This document shows, piece by piece, positions 27,302 to 33,010 of a stretch of DNA of 35,676 bases. This stretch comes from Saprospiraceae bacterium (GTDB lineage Bacteria > Bacteroidota > Bacteroidia > Chitinophagales > Saprospiraceae). The notes under the pieces are model-generated. The model was not told the DNA's origin, searched no databases, and was given only the letters and a program-made list of their open reading frames with translations. Within the stretch, counting starts at the first letter, position 1. The number at the start of each line of letters is the position of its first letter. The stretch spans positions 1-35,676 of the forward strand of contig JAGNXB010000023.1 of NCBI GenBank assembly GCA_017985675.1. The letters run 5' to 3'. The position numbers and the translations under genes are program-made.

Positions 27302-27766
27302 CTAAACCCCGGGCGGACTAAAAAATCGGACATCAAGAGAAAAAGGTTCTTCATGCAGAAGGACGATTCGTTCAAATCCAGTTTGGTGCGGATTGATCAG
27401 CAGATTCCATTCGTCTTGCACAATGGCGGATGGTACGCGCATTAAACACTGGTTTTGGAGTATTGCAGCACCGATTAATCGTGTTTCATTAGCAGGCATC
27501 GGATCATACCAATGAGGAGGCAAGGCATTTGATGTAATCGTGCCGATGGGCAAGTCATCCGGAATCTCAATGGTTTGAAGGTAATAGTCGGAAGGCACCA
27601 GGTCCTTTGCCAGATGTACAAGTACTTCGACCAATGCCAAGGCTCGTGATTCGGCAGTGTAGATTACTTCCTGGCCCTTCCGGTTCCACCTGCCGGGATA
27701 TAAGGCAGCCCCAACACCAGAGAGCTGGCCCATATATTTTTTACGGGTAAGCCGGAAGACCAACAT
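27302..27766 (-). CDS. RES domain toxin (NAD+-consuming) of a RES-Xre module
   Basis: This 154-residue protein is a RES-family toxin. The name residues are visible: Arg26 in PGRWN, Tyr36 in VIYTAES and Glu47 in LALVEVLVH. Their spacing of 10 and 11 residues equals that of Arg31, Tyr41 and Glu52 described for the Pseudomonas putida Res toxin. Characterised RES toxins degrade NAD+ (by glycohydrolysis or phosphorolysis) and stop growth until the antitoxin neutralises them. The C-terminus carries the conserved NLLINP and a final hydrophobic strand (DVRFF). It is translationally coupled to the antitoxin gene: its ATG shares one base with the antitoxin TAA (27766). All key residues are present, so it appears active. 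Confidence 0.92.
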   Translation of the reverse strand: MLVFRLTRKKYMGQLSGVGAALYPGRWNRKGQEVIYTAESRALALVEVLVHLAKDLVPSDYYLQTIEIPDDLPIGTITSNALPPHWYDPMPANETRLIGAAILQNQCLMRVPSAIVQDEWNLLINPHQTGFERIVLLHEEPFSLDVRFFSPPGV

Positions 27767-28269
27767 TATGGAAAAATGCCGTGCTCCATCCGGCCAAGCT
27801 CCTCACATAAAAGCCCTATGCCATGCATATCATTCAGCAGATCGATAGGTTTTTCATTGCGAAAGATATGGTTGTTACGATCCAGCCACATTCGAAAGGC
27901 TTCTTTGGAATCAAAAAAAGCCATGCCCAGATCAGTAAAACGGGCTATCTCCAGTATGCGCTCCGAATGAAGACGACGAAAACGGAAATCAGGACCTTCT
28001 TTGGCATATCTCGAAAGTGTTTTGTCTGAAATATCCAGAATTTGGCACCATTCCTTTTCGGTCAATGGGGCCACCTCGTAGATGTGCTGAAATAATGGGA
28101 AGGGAATACCTGCCTGGACAATACGTGAAAGAGAAAGCGGGTGAGTGTATAAATTAGATGGGATGGCGATTGCAGATATGGGAACGGATACCCCTTTAGA
28201 ATAAGAGGAATCCAGAATAGGCTCCATAGCGGTGGTGATCGCATCTTCCAGAATGGGGTATGTTTTCAT
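27766..28269 (-). CDS. Xre-type antitoxin with MbcA/ParS/Xre toxin-binding domain (DUF2384)
   Basis: The 167-residue partner of the RES toxin. The N-terminal third is variable; residues of about 65-100 (LTEKEWCQILDISDKTLSRYAKEG) form the Xre-like helix-turn-helix. The C-terminal part (RILEIARFTDLGMAFFDSKEAFRMWLDRNNHIFRNEKPIDLLNDMHGIGLLCEELGRMEHGIF) is the toxin-binding DUF2384 domain, whose C-terminus occludes the toxin's active site in known complexes. It neutralises the toxin and, as in other RES-Xre pairs, probably represses its own promoter. The upstream region holds a well-formed promoter whose -7 box sits inside an inverted repeat, the likely operator. The toxin gene follows with a one-base overlap (TAATG). 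Confidence 0.92.
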   Translation of the reverse strand: MKTYPILEDAITTAMEPILDSSYSKGVSVPISAIAIPSNLYTHPLSLSRIVQAGIPFPLFQHIYEVAPLTEKEWCQILDISDKTLSRYAKEGPDFRFRRLHSERILEIARFTDLGMAFFDSKEAFRMWLDRNNHIFRNEKPIDLLNDMHGIGLLCEELGRMEHGIFP

Positions 28270-28280
28270 CTCTCTGAATT

Positions 28281-28318
28281 ATGTCCCAAATTTACGGACA
28301 TTTATCCGGATTATCAAA
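28281..28318 (-). promoter_or_regulatory. Promoter and candidate autoregulatory operator of the RES-Xre module
   Basis: On the minus strand TTTG (28318-28315) and TAAATTTG (28294-28287) are separated by exactly 20 nt, a perfect match to the Bacteroidota promoter consensus (TTTG, 19-21 nt, TAnnTTTG). The -7 box lies inside the 9-nt spacer of an inverted repeat ATGTCC (28281-28286) and GGACAT (28296-28301). A second short palindrome, ATCCGGAT (28304-28311), lies between the boxes. The predicted start is about 10 nt before the antitoxin ATG at 28269. A protein bound at the repeat would cover the -7 box. Confidence 0.7.
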
Positions 28319-28387
28319 TCCCCTGCCATTTTCACATTTAAATAACAACCTGGTCTGGGGGCATCCAAGATCCTGCTTTCCATTTCC

Positions 28388-28395
28388 TACCTTTG
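28388..28395 (+). promoter_or_regulatory. -7 box of the Glu/Leu dehydrogenase gene
   Basis: TACCTTTG matches the Bacteroidota -7 consensus exactly and lies 26 bp before the ATG at 28422. No TTTG is seen 19-21 nt upstream, so the promoter may depend on other contacts. The 152-bp gap upstream also contains the divergent RES-Xre promoter. Confidence 0.4.
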
Positions 28396-28421
28396 CGCCC
28401 TAATTAAAAGTTCACACGCCA

Positions 28422-29660
28422 ATGGATAATCGTCTGGAAGTTTACAAGTCGAAAGCACCTGAAATTGTCTTTGAATGGCAGGATGCCCTAACCACAGCCC
28501 GGGGATGGGTCGTCATCAATAGTTTGCGTGGAGGGGCTGCCGGTGGTGGCACCCGGATGCGGAAGGGGCTTACCAAGGATGAAGTGGTGTCTTTGGCGAA
28601 GGTGATGGAAATTAAATTTTCGGTCAGTGGTCCGGCGATTGGTGGTGCCAAGTCAGGGATTGACTTTGACCCAAATGATCCACGCAAGGATGAAGTACTT
28701 CAGCGTTGGTACAAGGCCGTATTCCCCCTGTTAAAAAATTATTATGGCACCGGTGGCGATTTAAATGTGGATGAAATCCGGGATGTGGTACCCATCACGG
28801 AGGCATTGGGTCTGTGGCATCCGCAGGAAGGCGTTGTCAACGGCCATTTCCATGCAGGAAAGGGCGAGCGCATTCATGTGATCGGTCAGCTTCGCTTTGG
28901 GTGTGCCAAATTGGTTGAAGATCCGGCATTTGCCCCTCCGGGCAGGCACAGACACGCCGTTGCGGATTTGATAACCGGGTATGGTGTCAGTGAATCTATT
29001 CGCCATTTTTATGACTTGTTCAGAAAGGAGAGTTTGCAGGGCAAACGGGTGGTTATTCAGGGATGGGGCAATGTAGCCGCTGCGGCAGGATATTACCTTG
29101 CGGCACACGGGGCTCGCATTACCGGCATTCTGGACTTGGGAGGCGTGGTCCTGGCTCCTGATGGCTTGGATTATCACCAGGTTGAGGAGCTGTTTAATAG
29201 CCGGGATGGCAACAAATTGGCCCATCCGATGGCGATTCCCTTTAATGAGGGGAAAGATAAGTTTTGGGAAATGCCGGCCGATATTTTTATGCCTGGAGCA
29301 GCTAGCAAACTCGTCACCCCAGAGCAAATTACAAGGCTGATGGACAATGGGCTCGAAGTGGTATCCTGTGGGGCCAATGTGCCTTTTACAGATGATGAAG
29401 TATTTTTTGGCGAAACGGCGTTAATGGTTGACCAGCGTATCAGCCTGATTCCCGACTTTATTGCCAACTGTGGAATGGCCAGAGCATTTGCTTATCTTAT
29501 GCAGCCCAATATTCTTGTCACGGATCACGGAATTTTTGATGACGTCTCCCAGACGATTAGGAAGGGATTGCTTGAAGTACAGTCGGCATCGCCCGCTACC
29601 ACCGAAATATCCAAACGCGCGGTGGGCATTGCCATGGACAAATTAGGAATAGTGGATTAA
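28422..29660 (+). CDS. Glu/Leu/Phe/Val dehydrogenase family protein
   Basis: The 412-residue enzyme belongs to the amino-acid dehydrogenases that oxidatively deaminate glutamate, leucine, valine or phenylalanine with NAD(P). The N-terminal domain has GGAAGGGTRMRKGLTKDEVVSLAKVMEIKFSVSGPAIGGAKSGID, with Lys65 and Lys77 at the substrate and catalytic lysine positions, followed by GTGGDLNVDEIRDV with the conserved Asp. The C-terminal Rossmann domain carries VVIQGWGNVAAAAGYYLAAHGARITGILD and FMPGAASKLVTPEQI. The usual NAD loop GxGxxA appears here as GWGNVA. Substrate preference cannot be decided from sequence alone; a catabolic or assimilatory glutamate role is possible. ATG 28422 gives the expected N-terminus. 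It faces the CoA-binding gene with a 26-bp gap and no evident terminator. Confidence 0.9.
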   Translation: MDNRLEVYKSKAPEIVFEWQDALTTARGWVVINSLRGGAAGGGTRMRKGLTKDEVVSLAKVMEIKFSVSGPAIGGAKSGIDFDPNDPRKDEVLQRWYKAVFPLLKNYYGTGGDLNVDEIRDVVPITEALGLWHPQEGVVNGHFHAGKGERIHVIGQLRFGCAKLVEDPAFAPPGRHRHAVADLITGYGVSESIRHFYDLFRKESLQGKRVVIQGWGNVAAAAGYYLAAHGARITGILDLGGVVLAPDGLDYHQVEELFNSRDGNKLAHPMAIPFNEGKDKFWEMPADIFMPGAASKLVTPEQITRLMDNGLEVVSCGANVPFTDDEVFFGETALMVDQRISLIPDFIANCGMARAFAYLMQPNILVTDHGIFDDVSQTIRKGLLEVQSASPATTEISKRAVGIAMDKLGIVD

Positions 29661-29686
29661 TAGCTCAATAAGGTTTAATGCAGCGA

Positions 29687-30046
29687 TTAATAAGCGTGGA
29701 TGCTTAACAGGACCAATGTACAAGCGGCCTCCACTTCGATGCCTGCTTTTTGGGCAAGATGCATGAGTTCGGCGTTTTCTGTACCGGGATTGAAGATGAT
29801 CCGACGTGGCTGGTAAGCCAGGATGCGATCATAAACCGGTTTTTGTCTGTCGGGGCCGAGATATAGCGTGATCGTATCCAGATCAGCGATGGTATCGGGC
29901 CACTCCGTAAGAATATCCACATCGGCAATACGCCCGGGCCGGGTTCCAACAGCTACGACCTCATGATCATGTATTCGCAATTGATCAACAGCAGCATAGC
30001 TGTACCGTTGTGGATTTGGGGAAGCCCCGATGACAAGCGTTTTCAT
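29687..30046 (-). CDS. CoA-binding domain protein (YccU-like)
   Basis: This 119-residue protein is a lone CoA-binding/Rossmann domain: TLVIGASPNPQRYSYAAVDQLRIHDHEVVAVG at the start is the nucleotide-binding loop and first two strands, PVYDRILAYQPRRIIFNPGTEN is the typical middle, and VEAACTLVLL with a Cys ends the fold. Homologous single-domain proteins (YccU group) bind CoA, but their job in the cell is not settled. It has no signal peptide. It converges with the dehydrogenase gene. Upstream lies the 941-bp repeat region, so its promoter would be inside or just before that region. Confidence 0.88.
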   Translation of the reverse strand: MKTLVIGASPNPQRYSYAAVDQLRIHDHEVVAVGTRPGRIADVDILTEWPDTIADLDTITLYLGPDRQKPVYDRILAYQPRRIIFNPGTENAELMHLAQKAGIEVEAACTLVLLSIHAY

Positions 30047-30114
30047 GGCAAGGGTAACACGGTATTTTGAAAAGAGTTTTTAGCAGATGATGTGGACAAA
30101 CAGGGACTTGTGCT

Positions 30115-30295
30115 AACCGCAAAGACGCTAAGGCGCTAAGGGAAGTGGAAAGAATCTGGAATCAAGTTAGGGGTGAGGAGATGAGGGATGGCTTCCTACA
30201 ATTCTACATCCTTCTACTTTTTACATTCTACTTTCTACAAAAAAGTGAACCGCAAAGGCGCTAAGACGCAAAGGAGTTGGAAAGAATCTGGAATC
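30115..30295. repeat. Direct repeat A, two copies (30115-30163 and 30248-30295)
   Basis: Both copies start AACCGCAAAG and run through a CGCTAAG/CGCAAAG array into GGAAAGAATCTGGAATC; they differ by a few substitutions and a one-base length change (49 and 48 bp). A third, truncated start (AACCGCAA) occurs at 30461. Copy starts are 133 and 213 bp apart. The second copy begins inside repeat B, so A and B alternate. Confidence 0.85.
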
Positions 30296-30468
30296 GTTGA
30301 TAGGGATGAGGGATGAGGAATCAGGCATGGACTAATAATCTTGAATCTGGGAATCTGGAATCCGGAAAAGGGTCTGGATATTGGAAAAGAATATTACATT
30401 TTACCCTTCTACAATTCTACATCCTTCTACTTTTTACATTCTACGTTCTACAAAAAAGTGAACCGCAA
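30196..30468. repeat. Direct repeat B, two 60-bp copies (30196-30255 and 30409-30468)
   Basis: The two 60-bp copies are identical except for one base (T at 30232, G at 30445). Each contains four TTCTAC words in irregular spacing and ends GTGAACCGCAA, which is also the start of repeat A. The near-identity in non-coding DNA points to recent duplication, conversion or insertion. Confidence 0.92.
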
Positions 30469-30610
30469 TGGGTGGGGGTTATTGGGTTGAGGCGTTATTT
30501 CGAAAAAACCGGGACTTGATGAATCAGGATTTTAAGAATCTCGAATCTGGAAAAGTGTCTTTGGGAATCAAATCTAAAGGCGCAGCCTAAACGATAGGAT
30601 AGGGGTTTAT

Positions 30611-30661
30611 TACTGTTGTATTACTTTATCATTACTTTATCATAACTGTAACATAACAGTA
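30611..30661. repeat. AT-rich tandem repeat flanked by an inverted repeat
   Basis: TTACTTTATCA occurs twice in tandem (30621-30631 and 30632-30642). The pair is enclosed by TACTGTT (30611-30617) and its complement AACAGTA (30655-30661). No gene or terminator function is evident. Confidence 0.6.
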
Positions 30662-30807
30662 GTAGCTTTTTAAAAAGTCACTTTCTATATTTTGTCTTGT
30701 GGGCTTGTTGTCAATGTCGGATAATGCAGATTCCCGGATTCCAGATTATTACGGAATTACAAACCAGATCATTCCTCATTTTTCAGCCCTCATTTCTATC
30801 AACAGGA

Positions 30808-30954
30808 CTCGCGCGGGAGCGGTCGGTTCACTCACCGAATGTTGGATTGTTGTTGTTGTGCTATTGAGCATTTTTTAAGCCTCGCGCAGGGGCGCTCGGT
30901 TCGCTCACCGAATGTCCACTGGACATTCACCCCTTCGGGGGTCTGTGAGCTCAC
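30808..30954. repeat. Repeat C (30808-30842 and 30881-30915) and adjoining hairpin cluster
   Basis: Two 35-bp copies beginning CTCGCGC and ending CTCACCGAATGT match at 31 of 35 positions. After the second copy come AATGTCC-ACT-GGACATT (30911-30927), ACCCC-TTCG-GGGGT with a stable UUCG-type tetraloop (30929-30942), and the 10-bp palindrome GTGAGCTCAC (30945-30954). The cluster lies 34 bp past the E2 stop, so it could protect or end the E2 message, though no U tract follows on that strand. Confidence 0.75.
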
Positions 30955-30987
30955 CCTTAAAATCTCAAAATCTCAAAACCTCCACAC

Positions 30988-32268
30988 TCAGACAATCATC
31001 CTGATCGGATCTTGCAGCACCGAGCTGAAGGTCTGCAGGAACTTGGCAGCCGTTGCGCCATCCACTACCCGGTGGTCACAGGATAGAGTCACCTTCATCC
31101 GATTACCGGGGACAATGGCACCGCCTTTGACAACTGGTTTTTCGACGATACCACCAACAGCTAGAATGCAGGAATCGGGTGGATTGATAATAGCTGTGAA
31201 TTCTTCAATGCCAAACATACCCAGGTTGGAGATGGTAAAGGTATTGCCCTGCATTTCTTCAGGTTGCAATTTTTTCTCTTTGGCGCGTTGGGCAAATACA
31301 GCTACTTCTGCATTAATTATCGAAAGCGATTTTTGATCGGCATTGCGGATCACAGGTACCAGCAATCCATCTTCCACGGCTACAGCAACCCCTATGTTAA
31401 TATCTTGATTGTAACGAATCCGATCGCCGAGCCAGGAGGAATTGATGGCCGGGTGTTGCCGCAATGCAACAGTAACCGCCTTGATGACGAGGTCATTAAA
31501 CGATATTTTGGTGGGTGCAATGTCATTGATCCGCTTGCGGGTATCGACGGCCTGATCCATGTCGACCTCCACCGTCAGATAAAAATGCGGGGCACTGAAT
31601 TTACTTTCACCCAGACGACGGGCTATCGTTTTACGCATCATGCTCAGCGGCACATCGGTGTATCCTCCCGCCGTATAAACCGGGGCAGCGACAGGTGCTG
31701 TTCCTTGCGTGGCGGTTGGTGCTGAGGCTACAGGTTTTTGCTGGAGGTAGTCCTCCACATCTTTTTTTACAATGCGTTGTCCTTCCCCACCGGTGCCCTT
31801 AATCTGCGCCAGGTCTACGCCACTTTCCTGTGCCATGGCTTTCGCCAGGGGAGAGGCTTTGATCCGTCCCTGGTCTGCTTGTGCAATTGTCGTTGCAGGT
31901 GCAGCAGCGGGTGAGGCAGTAGATACGGTTTCTGTCACTGCGGCTTCCGCAGGAGCTGGTGCAGTAACAGGGTTGGCATTGGTTGCATTGTTACCATTGC
32001 CTCCACCTTCCAGCAGACCTTGGAAGTCTTCTCCTTTTTTTCCAATGATGGCCAACAAGCCATTGACTGGAACGGGCCCCTGAGGTACACCGATATATAA
32101 CAAAGTGCCATCATAATAACTTTCCAGCTCCATGGTTGCTTTGTCGGTTTCAACCTCCGCCAGGATATCTCCCGGCTCTACTGTATCACCTACTTTTTTT
32201 AACCATGCGACGATGTTCCCTTCTTCCATCGTGTCACTCATGCGGGGCATACGGATTATTTCAGCCAT
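30988..32268 (-). CDS. Dihydrolipoamide acetyltransferase (E2) of a pyruvate dehydrogenase-type complex
   Basis: E2 is the core of 2-oxoacid dehydrogenase complexes and transfers the acyl group from lipoamide to CoA. This protein of 426 residues has one N-terminal lipoyl domain with the modified Lys43 in EVETDKATMELES, an Ala/Pro/Thr-rich flexible linker (about 90-130), a peripheral-subunit-binding domain (KASPLAKAMAQESGVDLAQIKGTG), a second Ala/Pro linker, and the catalytic domain ending SCDHRVVDG, with His399 and Asp403 in the HxxxDG motif. ATG 32268 is chosen; a TTG three codons upstream is less likely. Bacteroidota often encode a similar pyruvate E2, and the MPRMSDTMEEG start fits the pyruvate type, but 2-oxoglutarate or branched-chain use is not excluded. 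E1 and E3 genes are not in the window. Confidence 0.92.
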   Translation of the reverse strand: MAEIIRMPRMSDTMEEGNIVAWLKKVGDTVEPGDILAEVETDKATMELESYYDGTLLYIGVPQGPVPVNGLLAIIGKKGEDFQGLLEGGGNGNNATNANPVTAPAPAEAAVTETVSTASPAAAPATTIAQADQGRIKASPLAKAMAQESGVDLAQIKGTGGEGQRIVKKDVEDYLQQKPVASAPTATQGTAPVAAPVYTAGGYTDVPLSMMRKTIARRLGESKFSAPHFYLTVEVDMDQAVDTRKRINDIAPTKISFNDLVIKAVTVALRQHPAINSSWLGDRIRYNQDINIGVAVAVEDGLLVPVIRNADQKSLSIINAEVAVFAQRAKEKKLQPEEMQGNTFTISNLGMFGIEEFTAIINPPDSCILAVGGIVEKPVVKGGAIVPGNRMKVTLSCDHRVVDGATAAKFLQTFSSVLQDPIRMIV

Positions 32269-32392
32269 TCCGGTCAATTTTCATTTGTGCAAAAATGCAA
32301 CATTTTGATCAAACTGGTTGATCCTTGCCTATTCATTCTATTCCTTGCAGGAAAAGCAGGCCAGATCACACAATTGCCGTTATTTTTACGCA

Positions 32393-33010
32393 ATGAATTA
32401 TTTGCCGCGCCTCTTGCAGGATGCCGTGGATGCTTTTGCCAGCCTCCCGGGCATTGGTCGAAAAACAGCCCTGCGCCTTGCCCTGCACCTGCTCAAACAA
32501 GATAATGACCAGGTAGCCCGATTTTCAGATGCCCTCAAGCGATTTCGGGAAGGCATCCGCAATTGTACGGTTTGTCAAAACTTGTCGGACGATCCAACTT
32601 GTCCGATATGCACCGATCAGGGCCGTAATCGCCGCACCATTTGTGTTGTCGAATCCGTGCGCGATGTCATGGCCATCGAAGAGACGCATCAATACAGAGG
32701 GCTGTACCATGTGTTGGGCGGCGTCATCAATCCCCTCGAAGGCATCGGCCCAGAACAATTAAATATCGAGTCTTTGCTCAATCGGCTGCGCAGCGGAGAT
32801 GCCGATGAAATCATCATGGCCATTTCACCTACTATCGAAGGAGAAACAACCATTTACTACCTCAGCAGACTGGTTCGTGATTTGCCTGTCCGGATTTCCA
32901 CCATCTCCAGAGGTGTAGCATTTGGGGGCGAATTGGAATATGCCGATGAAATTACACTGGGACGTTCGATTATGAGCCGGATTCCTTATGCCTATAACGA
33001 GCAATCCTGA
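32393..33010 (+). CDS. recR: Recombination protein RecR
   Basis: RecR works with RecF/RecO to load RecA at gaps. The 205-residue product from ATG 32393 has the standard parts: a helix-hairpin-helix start (AVDAFASLPGIGRKTALRLALHLL), a four-cysteine zinc finger (CTVCQNLSDDPTCPIC), a Toprim domain (RTICVVESVRDVMAIE, HVLGGVINPLEGIGP), and the C-terminal Walker-B-like region (ISRGVAFGGELEYADEITLGRSI). The frame is open 25 codons upstream, but that stretch does not look like RecR and ATG 32393 gives the family start. The TGA overlaps the next ATG by one base (TGATG at 33008-33012), coupling it to the glycosyltransferase gene. Confidence 0.95.
   Translation: MNYLPRLLQDAVDAFASLPGIGRKTALRLALHLLKQDNDQVARFSDALKRFREGIRNCTVCQNLSDDPTCPICTDQGRNRRTICVVESVRDVMAIEETHQYRGLYHVLGGVINPLEGIGPEQLNIESLLNRLRSGDADEIIMAISPTIEGETTIYYLSRLVRDLPVRISTISRGVAFGGELEYADEITLGRSIMSRIPYAYNEQS

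Larger units (their letters stand above)
30047..30987. other. Non-coding repeat mosaic
   Basis: No convincing gene is found in this 941-bp interval. It holds two copies of a CGCAAAGGCGCTAAG-type block, two copies of a TTCTAC-rich block, scattered GAATCTGGAATC words on both strands, an 11-bp tandem duplication, and two copies of a CTCACCGAATGT block ending in a cluster of hairpins. A 68-codon frame at 30313-30519 consists of this repeat material and is not a gene. Words of this kind are familiar as dispersed intergenic clutter in environmental Bacteroidota. No transposase is present. Confidence 0.8.

Noticed and set aside
27251..27445. 64-codon plus-strand frame beyond the DHFR-like gene
   Set aside because: It lies mostly antisense to the RES toxin gene, which has clear family motifs.
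30313..30519. 68-codon open frame in the repeat region
   Set aside because: It is made of the GAATCTGG words and repeat B, has no family resemblance, and no start context; its translation mirrors repeat composition.
30839..31336. 165-codon open frame antisense to the 3' end of the E2 gene
   Set aside because: Most of it is the reverse complement of the E2 catalytic domain; the rest is repeat C and its hairpins.
31772..32083. 103-codon Ala/Pro-rich frame inside the E2 gene
   Set aside because: It is the antisense of the Ala/Pro-rich linker, whose codon bias keeps the opposite frame open.
32304..32313. TTTGATCAAA palindrome between E2 and recR as an FNR-type site
   Set aside because: It lacks the spaced half-sites of FNR (TTGAT-N4-ATCAA), and a short AT-rich palindrome is common by chance.
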